A stretch of DNA of 64,000 bases from Dipteris shenzhenensis (Eukaryota; Polypodiophyta; Polypodiopsida; Gleicheniales): the NCBI GenBank assembly GCA_047967505.1, contig CM106539.1; one strand, 5' to 3'. Position 1 is the stretch's first letter. Every line of letters begins with the position of its first letter. Under the pieces are notes generated by a model. The model did not search any database. It was given only the letters and a program-made list of their open reading frames with translations, and was not told the origin of the DNA. The translations under genes and the position numbers were made by a program. Shown here piece after piece: positions 1 to 12,100 of the stretch.

Positions 1-1265
1 TCCATTGATGTCAATTTGTTGCCAATGCCTCTTGAATTTTGTGGTTGAACTCTTTCTCCTTCATAACTTAAGATTCTCCCATCTATATTCTCTGGCATGC
101 TAGCAACAATATTACGAACAATGTGACAAGTCTCAGATTCTCTTCCCCTTTTGCCTTGTGTTCGAGTGGTAACATCATGATCATTGTCACTAATATCATC
201 AATTCCTATTATTGCATCACTTATCCCATCGATCTTTGCATGTATTTTTCTTTGTGGTCCCATCTTATTATTCTCAACACAAGACAAGTCTTCTATATCA
301 GTAAGCATGTTTGAGTCACTTGCAACACAAGACAAGTCTTCTATACCAGTGAGCCTGTTCGAGTCACTTGCAACAGAGGACAAGTCTTCTATACCAGTGA
401 GCCTGTTCGAGTCACTTGCAACACATGACAAGTCTTATATACTAGAAAGCCTGTTCGAGTCACTTGCAACACAAGACAATTCTTCTATACTAGTGAGTAT
501 ATTTGAGTCACTTGCAGCACAAGAAACCTTTTCTACATCAACATCTGTTACTATAATGTCCTCAATACCTGTGAGCATGCCACTATGATACTCTTGATTA
601 TTACTATAGCTTATTATCAATTTGGATCCCATTTGTGTTATAGTCCTTTTCTTCTGATAATATTATGTTGTGTCTTCCATGACATTGAAGGAAACTGTCT
701 TGGGCAAACTTGATTTCAAGAAAGCTAACCCCCATTTACAAGTACTATGAACTTGTAGTTGAGATGTAGTATTATGGATGTCTAAATGTGAAGTACTATT
801 TATTGCATTTTGAATGACACCTGGACTAGTCAACTTAATTATCTCCACTATACAGAGAAAACTTTGAGCATAGTCCTCAAAGTTGCCAATTGCTAAAACT
901 TCTCCGGAGCAAGATAACATCTCTACTTTTTCCCCCTCAAAATAAGTTTTCTTGATATCTTGAAAGTATGTCTTTGGAACAATTTCGTCTTGGTCCCAGA
1001 GTGTTCTATGTGCTTGCATATCAAATATGTCACATTGTAAGATATCTCCCAATGTTTCAAAGTCTCCATGTGGATATTTTAAATGTACTTCAGGATTTAC
1101 AATGTTGGTGATTATCACTACACATCTTCTCTCACCACAATGTTGGAAATGACACACATTCATAGGATCAAGACTATGAATTCGTCCAAAAGCCACCACT
1201 TCATTCTTCTTATATAACACCACATCCATACCCTCTGTTAGGGTGAATACATGTTTTATGTACAA
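1..1265 (-). pseudogene. N-terminal part of a DUF8039/DUF7869-type transposon protein, broken by two in-frame stops, runs off the left edge
   Basis: On the minus strand one frame stays open from 1265 down to base 1, except for TAA at 663-665 and TAA near 435. There is no frameshift. The first 75 residues resemble the start of the intact protein at 30990-34328: both have a G..V.....NEVV..G....(L/I)DP pattern and then a P-rich hydrophobic stretch, as in plant DUF8039 domains next to transposases. A second copy of this fold seems to begin near 'YFEGEKVEMLSCSGEVLAIG'. The part below 560 is a 16-residue tandem repeat (consensus SDSNRLTGIEDLSCVA), where the second stop replaces a GAA codon seen in the sister units. 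The catalytic region would lie outside the window. The start shown is TTG; an ATG lies at about 1231. It is probably a dead element copy. Confidence 0.6.
270..540 (-). repeat. 48-bp in-frame tandem repeat inside the transposon pseudogene
   Basis: About 5.5 units with period 48 bp, recognisable by GACAAGTCTTCTATA at about 283, 331, 379, 427 and 475. On the minus strand each unit encodes 16 residues (consensus SDSNRLTGIEDLSCVA). The length is a multiple of three, so expansion leaves the frame intact. Confidence 0.85.
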
Positions 1266-1354
1266 AAATAGATTAGCAACTCAAAATGAACATAATAAAT
1301 AATCATTGAGCTTATTATTACTTAGTAACTTCTATATCAAAATTAGCGGAGAAG

Positions 1355-2680
1355 GCATTAAACCTAAACCCTACATCCTAAACTTTAAACAATTAATACC
1401 AAAACATCTTAACCACCGTAAATCCTAAACTTTAAACATTTAATTCCTAAACCCTAAATCCTAAACTCCTAAACAATAAATCCTAAATCTTGAACCCTAT
1501 ACTCTAAATCCTAAACCCTAAATCCTAAATCTTAAATTCTAAACCCTAAATCCTAAACCCTAAACCCTAACCCTAAAACACAACCAAAATTTAATGAATT
1601 TTTTTAATTTGTGCAACAGGTTGGATATATCCCCCAACCTGTTGCTCAAGCAACAGGTTGGGGGATATATCCAACCTGTTGCACAAATCAAGAATTTTTC
1701 TTATTTGTGTAACAATTTGATATACAGTTGGGGAATATATCCAACCTGTTGCACAACTCAAGAATTTTCTTGATTTGTGCAACAGGTTGGATATAACCCC
1801 CAACCTGTTGCTCGAGCAACATGTTGGGGGTTATATCCAACCTGTTGCACAAGTCAAGAAAATTCTTGATTTGTGCAACAAGTTGGTCGAGCAACAGGTT
1901 GGGGGTATATCCAACCTGTTGCACAAGTCAAGAAAATTCTTGACTTGTGCAATAGGTTGGATATACTTGAGCAACAGGTTGGGGTCACCCCAATCGAGGC
2001 ATGTTGTTGGATATATCCCCTAACCTATTGCTTGAGCAACAGGTTGGGGGGTATATCCAATCTATTGCACAAATTAAGAAAATTCTCGATTTGTGCAACA
2101 GGTTGGATATACCCCCCAACCCGTTGCTTGAGCAATAGGTTGAGTACACCATTAACCTATTCCACTTGCAAGAGGTTGGGGGATATATCAAACCTATTGC
2201 ACAAATTGAAAAAAATCATTAAATTTTGATTGTATTTTAGGGTTAGGGTTTAGGGTTTAGTATTTAGGGTTAAGAATTTAGGGCTTAGGATTTAAGATTT
2301 AGTGTTTAGGGTTTTGGGTTTATGATTATGTTTTTAGGATTTAGGGTTTAGGATTTAGGGTTTAGGGTTTAGGGTTTAGGGTTTAGAATCTAGGGTTTAG
2401 GGTTTAGGATTTAGCATTTAGGGTTCATGATTATTGTTTTAGGGTTTAGGATTTATGATTTAGGTTTTAGGTTTTAGGGTTTAGGGCTTAGCATATAAGA
2501 TCATGAGCTTAGAGTCTAGAATCTAGGGTTTAGGATTGAAAATTAGATTTGAGAATTTAAGTTATAGGGGTTAGGGTTTAAGGTTTAGGGTTTAGGGATT
2601 ATAACTATTATATAAGTTTAAGAGCTTAGATTGTATAACCTAAGATTTAGGGAACTTTAGGATTTAAGATTTAGGTGTAA
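1355..2680. repeat. About 1.3-kb inverted repeat with telomere-like arms and a palindromic core
   Basis: The left arm (about 1360-1580) is rich in degenerate CCCTAAA and the right arm (about 2230-2660) in TTTAGGG, so the arms are reverse complements. The match is close at the inner ends: 1563-1612 mirrors 2200-2250, including an AT-rich spacer next to GTGCAACAGG / GCACAAATT. The axis is near 1906. The arms are imperfect outward. The interstitial telomere motif is an arm component and does not mark a chromosome end. A transcript would fold into a very long hairpin. Confidence 0.8.
1607..2205. repeat. Palindrome family A: GCAACAGGTTGGGGG units in head-to-head pairs
   Basis: The word GCAACAGGTTGG and its complement CCAACCTGTTGC occur more than a dozen times in alternating orientation. 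They are joined through CTCAAG/CTCGAG centres and through ATATATCC spacers, and are separated by 'CAAGAATTTTCTTGATTTGTG'-like spacers that are themselves near palindromic. The same unit reappears at about 3011, 3057, 4242-4288 and 4823-4848, which ties this cluster to the polypyrimidine block downstream. Confidence 0.8.
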
Positions 2681-3240
2681 GATTTAAGGTATATAGACTA
2701 TATAAAATATGCATTCCAAAGTATTTAGTTTAGATATATATAGATTATATGAGTGGTTTTGAGATTGAGAGAGAAATTTGTAATAGATTTTTTTTTTTTG
2801 GAAAAATTATTGCATGCCCAATAGGCTATGAGAGAAATTTTTGAAAATAGGTTGTGAGAGTTTGAGGTAAAGAGGAAAATTTGTGGGAAAAAAGATTTAA
2901 TGCAAAAATGGTGTTTTGAAGTTATTGCGTACATACAAGTTTTTTAGAAAAGAATTGGATTTGAAAAAAAATTCAAATTTACAAAAACTTGATTCTTAGA
3001 CGTTCTTGCGTACGCAATAGGTTGGAAATGAACTCACCTCTTGCAATTGAGAATCCTGCAATAGGTTGATGAGAGGAGAGAAGCGTGGAGTGTAAAAGAA
3101 TGATCTTTGAATGAAAGAGAGAATGAAGAATGTTCTACTTATAGTGAACCTAAAAGAACTAAAAAAACCTCAAAAACTAAAAAAAGCTGACTTGACCTAA
3201 AAGCTACCCATTTCCTATAAAACTCTACTCCTCATTCTCT
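2660..3240. other. Intergenic, no gene seen
   Basis: AT-rich sequence with no coding frame that I trust. It carries two isolated family-A half sites (GCAATAGGTTGG near 3014 and GCAATAGGTTG near 3057). Confidence 0.5.
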
Positions 3241-4860
3241 CTCACAACTTTCTTGGAGCTCCTCCACCACCTCTCTACCCAGGTAGTCCCTCCCCCTCCT
3301 CCCTCCCCTCCTACTTCCCATCCCCTCTCCTCCCGCTTCCTCTCTCCCCTCCCTTCCCCTCTCCTCCCGCCTCCCGCTTCCTCTCTCCCCTCCCTTCCCC
3401 TCTCCTCCCGTTTCCTCCCTCCCCTCCCTTGCCCTCCCCTCCTCATCCCTTCCCGTCTCCTCCCTCTTCTTCTCCCGCTTCCTCTCTCCCCTCCCTTCCC
3501 CTCTCCTCCTGCTTCCCCCCTTCCTCCTCCCGCTTTATCTCCTCCCCTTCCCCTCCCTTTCCCTCTCCTCCCCCTCCTCCCCCTTTCCCTTTCCCTTGCT
3601 TCCCCTCTCCTCTCTTCCTTCCTCCCCTCTCCTCTTGCTTCCCCCTCCCCTTCCCCTCCCTTCCCCTCTCCTCCCCCTTCTTCTCCTGCTTCCTCTCTCC
3701 CCTCCCTTCCCCTCTCCTCCCGCTTCCCCCCTCCCTCCTCTCTCTTCCTCTCCTCCCCTTCCCCTCCCTTTCCCTCTCCTCCCCCTCCTCCCCCTTCCCC
3801 TTCCCCTTGCTTCCCCTCTCCTCCCTTCCTTCCTCCCGCTTCCCCCTCCCCGTCAGCCCCTCCCTTCCTCGCTGGTGCTCCCTTTCCCTCCCCCTCCCCG
3901 CTGGCCCCTCCCTTCCCTGCCTCCCCCCCCTTCCCTACTGGCCCATCCCTTCCTCTCCCCCTCCCCGCCGGCCCTCCCTTCCCCTCCCCCTCCATGCCGG
4001 CCCCTCACTTCCCCGCCTCCCCCTCCCCATCGCAAGCAGGAGGGAGGGAGGGGAGGGGGCCGACGGGAGGGGGAGGCAGGGAAGGGGGAGGGGAGGCAGA
4101 GAAGGGGCGACGGGAGGGCGGGAGGAGAGGGAGGGGGGGGAAGGGGGAGGGGAGGCAAGGAGGGGGCTGACGGGAGGGGGAGGCAAGGAAGGGGTGACAG
4201 GAGGGCAGGAGGAGAGGAGGGAGGGGGAGTTAACCCCCCCACCTATTGCACGCAACACCACCTGTTGCGTGTGCAACAGGTGGGGGGGTTAACCCCCCTC
4301 CCTCCTCTCCTCCCTTCCCCACCTCCCCGCCCTCCCTTCCTTACCTCCCCTCCCCTCCCGTCGGCCGTTAACCCCCCCTCCCTCCTCTCCTCTTGCCATC
4401 CTGTCGCCCCCTCCCTGCTCCCCCTTCCCCGCCTCCCCTCCCGTTGGCCCCCTCCCTTCCTCCCTCTGCTCCCTTCCCCTCTCCTCCCGCTCCCCCCCCT
4501 CTTCTCCCTCTTTTTTAAGGCAGGGAGCGGTGAGGAGGATGGGAGGGGAGGGAGGAGGGAGAGGAGAGGGCAAACGAGAGGGAGAGGTAGGCGAGGAGGC
4601 AGGAGGGAGGACAGAGAGGAGGTAGGCGAGGAGGCGGGAGGGAGGAGGGAGAGGAGGTAGGCAAGGAGGCGAGAGGGCAAGGAGGGCGTAAACGGGAGGG
4701 GGAGGCAGGAGGGAGGGGAGGGGGCCGATGGGACGGCATAGACGGGAGGGGGAGGCAGGAAAGAGGAAGGGAGAGGCAGGATGGTAAGGAGGCGGGAGGA
4801 GAGGAGGGGGTTAACCCCCAACCTATTGCACATGCAACAGGTTGGGGGTTAATCCCCTCC
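3240..4860. repeat. Alternating polypyrimidine / polypurine block with two TTAA-bounded hairpins
   Basis: 3240-4025 is almost pure C/T, 4026-4229 almost pure G/A, 4293-4510 C/T again, and 4515-4810 G/A again. Each C/T to G/A switch makes an imperfect inverted repeat. Two compact hairpins follow the purine runs: 4230-4292 and 4811-4852. Both start and end with TTAA, and both contain the family-A motif (ACCTATTGCA / TGCAACAGGT). The long Pro/Ser/Leu or Gly/Arg/Glu frames here come from base composition and are not genes. Triplex (H-DNA) formation is plausible. Confidence 0.8.
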
Positions 4861-5205
4861 CTTACCCTAAGCCCCCAAAGGGGCTTTAAATTTATATTTT
4901 ATTTTTTAAACACCAAAAAAATTTAATTTAATTTAATTAAAAAAAAAAAAAAAGACCCAGAAAAATAATTAACTTAATTTATTTTAAAAAATTAAATGAA
5001 ATTTTAAATATAAAAATAAATTAATTAGTTAGAATAAAATAAAACAAAATAATTAAAAAAAGACAAAGAAAATAAATTAATTTAATTTAATTTTAAAAAT
5101 TTTAAAAATTAAAAATAAATAAAACTTAAACCAATATTTAATTAGAAATTTATTTAATATTTTGAGTTTGAAAATCATTGTAATTCTCATTTTTTATTTT
5201 TGATT
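4860..5205. other. Very AT-rich 5' flank of the ParB-like pseudogene
   Basis: Low-complexity A/T sequence with long A runs and AATTTAATTT repeats. It ends in a good splice-acceptor context (T-rich tract then TTTTTCAG at 5205-5214) six bases before the ATG at 5221, so an upstream leader intron is likely. I see no clear TATA box in the A/T background. Confidence 0.5.
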
Positions 5206-5220
5206 GTTTTTCAGAAAACT

Positions 5221-8200
5221 ATGGCTTCCAGTTTTGGTTCCAAGGTGTCTTTCAAATACCTTGAACATGCTTGGTATTTTATGGAGCGCAAATCAAAGTT
5301 TTTTTTGGTGATCATTGCAGAGAATGTGTCAAGCATGAAATTTTCTTCAGAGGTAGTAAGAAATGGTGGCATGGTCTCAAGCATTAACATTAAAGAAAAC
5401 AATTTGATAGAAGTTGTGTGTAAAGGGAAGAATGACAAGGTGGTTTACAAGTTACGAGCTATGCACAAGGACTTCTTGAAGCCCTTACCAGATTCAATTG
5501 AGGGATCCCAAGAATTACTTAGTGCCTTAGAAGCATTGAAGAAAATGTGGGATGCATTTCCAAGTGTTGGTGTTGTACCTTCAGCAGTAGTAAGTATGCC
5601 ATCTATAACATGTAACCCTCAAGTTGTATCGCCAATATCTGTGGTGATAACTACTATAACTCCAGCAAGAGTAACTACAATATCTATGGCAGTAACTACA
5701 GTATCTCCAATTGTACCTACACCATCGACTGTTGCAACTACAGGAATAAGAAGGAGTGATCATGGAGCAGATTCAAGTTCTACAGCTATTCCTAGAAAGA
5801 GAGCAAAAATAACTCCTACTCCATGTGCAAATCGTTCAAGTGCAGGTTATTTAAAACCAGGCGAAAAATTGGATAGCGATGAACAGGAGGATACGCAAGA
5901 AGAAGATACAAGTCTTGAAGACTTTTCTCTAAGTGTGGTAGACTTACATCCTCCAAAGGATGAGGGGTACATTTGGGGATTTTCACAATTCAGCGTGGCC
6001 ACAATGCTTATTGATCGAGCTTCATTGTTCACAAATCAAAGAAAGCTAGATAAGACATTTGCACGCAAATTGTATGAAGATACGAGGAAAACAAGAACTC
6101 TAGTTGCAACTAATATCACTCTTCGTCCTATGGCGTTTAAGACACTTTAAGAAGATGATCCTACATTGCCTGATGTCACATTTCAAAAGCGTGTGGACTT
6201 TCTTAATGCTTTTGAGAACTTTAGAGGGAGTGACTTTGTTCATGGAGAGGCTTTGTACCAAAGCCGATATGGGACTGACATCGAGAAGAGATACATGCTG
6301 GCAAAGAATAGATTCTTGGAAAGATGCAGGTTTGAGCCCATTAATGGGCAACACTTTTATGAAGCTTGCAAGATCACCCTTGATGAGGGAAGAAAAGGAA
6401 ACTTGCCACAGATTGAGTGGATGGAAAAGTTTCAATGGGTCATTTGTCATGTATGCATATTTAACGATGACTCGAAGTATATTCTAGAATCAGAAAGGCC
6501 GAATTCTACTCCATTTAGGTTGAAAAAAGGCTCTTCTCTTTGTGAGATCTTGATAAAGGCAAGGGAGTTATGGGTGGGCAGTGGAAAGCCACAAACAGTG
6601 AAGGGAAGGAGACCTACATCTGAGTACATGGCAAAGAGGACTCGATTCTATAGATGCTTGAAAGACATTGTAAGCAATACGCAAGGCATACCAAGTAATA
6701 AGGTTGAGGCAAAGGATTTGAACACCGCCATTGCAAGATATAGGGATGTTACTTGCATTGTCTTCCACGAGGACTCAGTGTTTCAGAGCATGGTGGATGT
6801 TTGCCAAGCATATGAAACAGGGAAGATATCCTTTGAGGCACTAGAGCACACTACAACTCAAAGGAAAGAAATAAAGAAACTGATGTCTATTGTTTGGTGG
6901 AGAGCACTGAGGTTTGTTCCAGATGCAATAACAGAAGAAGTATGCAAGGAGATCCTAAGTGTTGACTGCTTCTTTGGAAAGAAGAACAAGCATAGCAACT
7001 TGGATGAAGTGGTCACCCGAATGATTCAAAGTGAGGCTACTCTCTCAGCACTATTTTTTTTATTGAAATTTGATGATGAGTTAGCTGGCAAGTCAATTGA
7101 TGTGGATAAGCAGAAAGCACTTAGCTTAGGTCAACTCCTTGATAAGACATGGGCTAGAAAGTGGTTGGCTTCAATGGATGCAGATGCCACACCAATAAAG
7201 GATCTAAGAGCTAAAATTCCAAATGTTGTTGAGACAAAATATATGGACATCAAGAAAAAGGCCTTGCAGTCCACTGCCCAAGGTAGAGCAATTGGTGGTT
7301 TAGATGATGGTTCTCCATTCAGCTTCTCCTATGATATCCTGCTATCAGAGAATGATACAAAATTTGCACACATCAATGGCATTTATACAGAGCATTTCAT
7401 AACAATGAGCGGTCATGCTTGGGAGAAGCCATGCATATTTTTCATAGATGAATTGCAAGACCTTGCATTGTCATGGATAGTTGAACTTGTGTGGTTTATA
7501 GTAGAAGGTCCTATGGCAGATAAGAAAAGATCAATGTTGGTCCTGTTCGTGACAGAATCACAAAGGGATATCTTGTATGTGAGTTTGACATCTGCATTTG
7601 GGTATTTACTTTCAAAAGTATACCATGGTATAGTCCTACGCAATCATATGACTATCTTGGAAGGGACTGCCATTCAAGTCTTGCAACCTTTCTTGATGTG
7701 CTTCTTATCCAGGGGTGGTGGCAATCTAATCAAAATTCCTTTAAGGACTCTCGTGCTTCATTACTTTGAGGACAATAAGGTTAAGCTTGATTCAACAATG
7801 GTGGATTATAGAAAGCCGATGGATCCTGATGTGATACTAGAGATGACAAAGAATTTACTGAATGATGGGTGGGAAGTAGCATTGTATCGAATGGGTTTTG
7901 TTGCTGAGAAATTGCTACGCCAAGGTAGAAATGTAAATGTCATTGATACCCCCCATCAAATTGAGTTCTTTGACACATATTAGAGTTGCACTACCTTCTT
8001 TGAAGAGGAAAATGTCAAAGAAGAGGGTAGTGAGAAAAATGTTGAAGACGAGGGTAGTGAGTCTGAGGGTGATGATTCTAGCTCAGGTGATGATGAGGAT
8101 GAAAGCTCTGCATCCGATGACTTATGCCAACAAGAAATCCACACAAAGAATAAGGGTGATCAATTGTCAACTAGAGTCAAAGAGGTTCCACTCATCATAT

Positions 8201-8655
8201 GGAAAGGCTCGTGGCGACAAGAAGTAGTAGTATAGCACATCACAAGAAAAGGTAAGGCTAAAGAGGTGGAAGCACTTCCCTTGAAATTAAAAGTGAGGAA
8301 GGCACCATTGATCTTGGGTGAAGGACATGCAATTGGATCAAGCAAGGAAGCCTTACTCAAAGAAGGTATGAACGAGGCAAAGCATGACCAGGAGGAGTTA
8401 CCAAGAGGCATAGATGGTTCTTCAACCATGACCTTATAGACTCCAGAGCAGCCTACTAGTCAGGCACCTAGTAGCCAGGTCCTTACTCACCAAGAACTTG
8501 GTCATGAGACTCTAGAGCAGCCTACTAGTCAAGTGCTTGGAACTGAAGAGCAAACTACTGAGGACCTTGCTACTGAGACTCCAGTCTTAGAGCGGCCTAT
8601 TAGTCAGGACCCTGGTAGTCAAGGGCCTAGCATTGAGGACATTGGTACTGAGTAA
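5221..8655 (+). pseudogene. ParB-like plus methyltransferase-like protein with four in-frame stop codons
   Basis: A single frame runs 1145 codons from ATG 5221 to TAA 8653. It is broken only by TAA 6148, TAG 7981, TAG 8233 and TAG 8437, with no frameshift. A Thr/Ser/Pro-rich linker spans roughly residues 120-210. A ParB/Srx-like segment follows: 'NQRKLD....ARKLYED' (about 272), then 'FEPINGQHFYEACKI' with GQH at 376-378 where GxHR is usual, then a beta-strand 'VICHVCIF'. Residues about 700-910 keep the strand/helix order of a beta-class DNA methyltransferase, ending in 'EKLLRQGRNVNVID'. However, the glycine SAM loop and the DPPY motif are not recognisable, so catalysis is unlikely. The tail after 920 is acidic and Gln/Pro/Thr-rich, with a repeated EQPTSQ motif. 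The ParB call is moderate. The methyltransferase call rests on layout only. Confidence 0.5.
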
Positions 8656-8820
8656 CATGATGGCTGACGACTTTGTAATCACAAGTTTTGAACTTCTATG
8701 TAAAGCGAATATCTAATAAAAAGTTTACTACTTTTTTTATTTCTTTACTCTCATTATTGTATATAAAGATTGTTTCTGAGGTCCATTTTATACTTAATGG
8801 TGTATTTTAAACTTTATGTC
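8656..8820. other. 3' flank of the pseudogene
   Basis: AT-rich sequence with AATAAA-like words (CTAATAAAAAG near 8710) that could be an old polyadenylation region. Confidence 0.3.
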
Positions 8821-9112
8821 AAATGTATTTTTATAGTTAAGGGTGTTTTTTAATACCAAGTGAGCTGTATATGTACACCACTTACACATAAAAGGATTTA
8901 TCTACACTACCTTTCTAAGGGGTTTATGTACACCACCTTTCTAAAAGAAATGGTCATAAAAGTGTGTACATACCACTTATACATAAAGGTGTTTATTTAC
9001 ACCACCTTTCTAAGAGAATTGGTCATCTATTATTGGTCATCTGTTGATGTTCTTAGGTGATAGTAGCTCAATTCACAAGAAGTTATGAAGATGTTTATGT
9101 AGACCACCTTTG
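8820..9112. repeat. Short degenerate tandem repeat at the gypsy truncation point
   Basis: Four to five copies of a unit containing TTTATGTACACCACCTTTCTAA, spaced 50-70 bp apart. The last copy (about 9085-9112) is fused directly to integrase-coding sequence of the minus-strand retroelement, so this repeat marks where the element was cut. Confidence 0.65.
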
Positions 9113-12100
9113 TAAGAGAATTTTGTGAAGTTATCATGAGGCATTACACATCTTCTTAATATCTGGTCCTTGCCCATCTTGTACAGTTGTCCTGCAATGA
9201 GTTGATAGGGTGCAGCCTTTAGAATCAATTTTCTGGCATCTACTGCTTTCATGTCAGGGGGTGGTCTTCCTGCCATCAAGTACCCAATGATATCTCCACA
9301 CCATTCTGGAACAATATCTATTTGAAATAGTGTGGCATCTGGTAAGTCATCTTCTACTCCAGTGGCTGCTTCTCCTGTCTTGACCCGAGACATGTGATCG
9401 GCAATGTAGTGTTGGGCACCTTTGCGGACCACAATTTTGAAGTTGAATTCTTGTAGCAAGAGAAGCCATCTAGTTATTCTTCCTGTGGTACACGGATGGT
9501 TCACAAGATAAAGCAATGCTTGATGGTCGGTGTAGAAGACAAAATCATTTGCGAGTAGATAGTGCCGATATTTCTTTACACTATACACCATTGCTAGGGC
9601 TTCTCTTTCTGTGGTTGTATAGTTGATCTCTGCATCATTGAGTTGTCGACTGGCGAAGTAGATGGGGTAGTCTTTCTTATGTTCACCAGGTTGACAAAGC
9701 ACACTCCCAATTGCATACTGGGATCCATCAGTATGAACATGAAAATCAATATCCCAATTGGGAGATATAAGGATGGGTGCTGTGATTAGACGCCACTTTA
9801 AAAGCTCAAAGGCTTGGTTGCACTCTTCGGTCCATAAGAACTCCACTAATAATTTGTAAAGTGGTCTAGCTATCATGGCATACTGCAATATAAATCTTCT
9901 ATAATAGCCGGCATGTCCCATAAAGACCTGTACACCTTTGGAATTTGTAGGAGGAGGCAATTCCATGATGATTTTGATTTTGTCCATGTCAGTTGCAATC
10001 CCATGTTGAGAGACGATGTGTCCCAAAACAACTCCGTGGGTGACCATGAATTGGCATTTTGTTGGATTTAGGGAGATGCCATACTCCCTGCATTTGATTA
10101 GTACTTCTTCCAGACATTTGAAGTGGTCCTGTTTGGTTGAATGGATGCACAAATCATCCAAGAACACCTGTAAAAACTTATTCAAAAATGACTTGAAAGC
10201 TGTGAACATGACTCGCTGGAATGTGGATGGGGCATTACAAAGGCCGAATGGCATGACTCTATATGCAAAAATACCCCATTCTGTAGCAAATGCAGTTTTT
10301 GATTGGTCTTGAGGAGCAATTTGCACTTGGTTATAGCCACTGAAGCCATCCAAGAAGCTATATATTTCGGATCCTGCCACCTTTTCCAACACTGTTTCTG
10401 TTAAGGGTAGGGGGTAGTGATCCCTAATTGTGGCGGCATTCACATTTTTCAAGTTTACGCATATTCTGAGCTTCTTGTTGCGTTTAGGCACAATGACAAT
10501 GGGTGAAACCCAATCAGTGTGTTCTATCTCATAGATGAATCCGGCATCTAGGAGTTTTTCCAGCTCGTCATAAACCATGGTGCCATATTTAGGATTTGTG
10601 TGATAAGGTCCACATACCTTAGGGCGAGCATCTTCCCTTATAGGGATCGTGTGAACTGCCACTTCTAGTGAAATTCCTTTCATCTCTTTGTATGACCATG
10701 CTAGGCAGTCACGGTATTCCATTAGGAGGTCTTTGAGTTTGATTTCATCTTCTTGACGGAGCTGTTTCCCAATGAAAACCAACTTTTCTTCCTCCCCTTC
10801 AAGGGCGAGGTTTATTGTGCATGTTTTTGCCGGACCCTCATAGATTGGAGTTTCTCCAATGCGATCGGTTTCTTGAACTTCAGATTCTCTGATTGGTCTT
10901 GGCATTGCTATTGGTGCACTGCCACTTGTATAATTCTTAAAGTATTCCGGCACTTCTCGAAGATCGGCCTCTGATGGGGTTGAACTAGCCTGACATGTGT
11001 CATGTGTATTGGGTGGCATAGTTGCATTTAGTAATTTGTTAAGCTCTTCTTTTCTTTCTTTTTCTGAAGTCTCTTGATCGAGCTTCATCCGCACATGTGG
11101 CTTATATTTCCGAAACTTCTTACGTTGGGAACTATGGGGTAACTTTTCCACTGGTAAAGTGTGTCCAAGTAAGGGTTCATGTGCTGCACATACTCCTTCC
11201 AGTCCCTCAGGGGACCATTCAAGAGGTGGTGGTTTTGATTTTGAGGGGACTGCCTTTGCAAGATACAATTGGACAATCTGTGTTTGGACTCGTTCGAATT
11301 CATTGAAGTGCTCGGCCTTGGCTTTTCTGTGATTTTCTCCTGCAGCTTTCTTGCGGGATCTTCTGCTGTTATTCAACTGTGGAGGTTCAACTTTTGGGAG
11401 CTCAACTGCCATTAGGGCATGGAGAATGGCTAGGTCATTATCAAAGATTTGATCTTCAATTGCAGCATTCGCAGCCTCTGTTTCAAGGTCCCAAGGAAAA
11501 TCTGAGTCATCATTGGTAGGGGTACCTTCTTCAGATTCATTATCCCATTCGAGGTCAGCCATAAAGAATGGAATCTCTAGATCGATTGGTTCTTCATGTG
11601 TCGGTGGAGGATCAACCTGTAGTGCGTTAACATCGATTTGTGAGAAGATGGGGTCTAATGAATGGCAGTTGTCGATGGTTGCCAATGTTTGTATCCAGTT
11701 ATTGACATTGCTTTGTGAGTCACTTGCTATGGCATGCTGTTGCAAGGGAGCTGATTTGCTCGAGATTGTCATGGAAGATGTGTCATCCAATGCTCTAGGA
11801 ACAATTGGTTTAATAGCTCCTGTCCCCACATTCACCCTGACTGCAGTGTCTCGATTCTGGATTGTCAATCTATCCGTTCCCCAGTCATGGAGGACTGATG
11901 CTTCCCGTAACCAAGGACGTCCCAGTAAGATTTGATAGGATTTTTTGGGGAGATCCAAGATTGTGAATTGAAGGGAAAAGCGGACTCCTGCGATCTTTGT
12001 GGACACGCCATTCACTATTCCCAAGGGTTTAGCCCGTGAGTCATTGGCAAGGCATATGTTGAAATTAGCCTTTTGCATTGGTGGGAGACCCCATTCTTCG

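Noticed and set aside
184-588. Plus-strand frame with FESLATQDKSSIPVS repeats
   Set aside because: The minus strand carries the DUF8039-like domain in the same continuous frame as the repeat, so the plus-strand frame is its shadow.
1360-2660. True telomere or chromosome end
   Set aside because: The TTTAGGG-type repeats are degenerate, short and arranged as opposing arms of an inverted repeat with sequence on both sides.
3225-4833. Long Pro/Ser/Leu-rich or Gly/Arg/Glu-rich open frames on both strands
   Set aside because: They follow directly from C/T or G/A base composition and overlap in several frames; no domain is present.
6148-8439. Stop codons repaired by plant U-to-C RNA editing
   Set aside because: That editing is organellar, and at least one stop aligns with GAG in a sister repeat, not CAG, so editing would not restore it.
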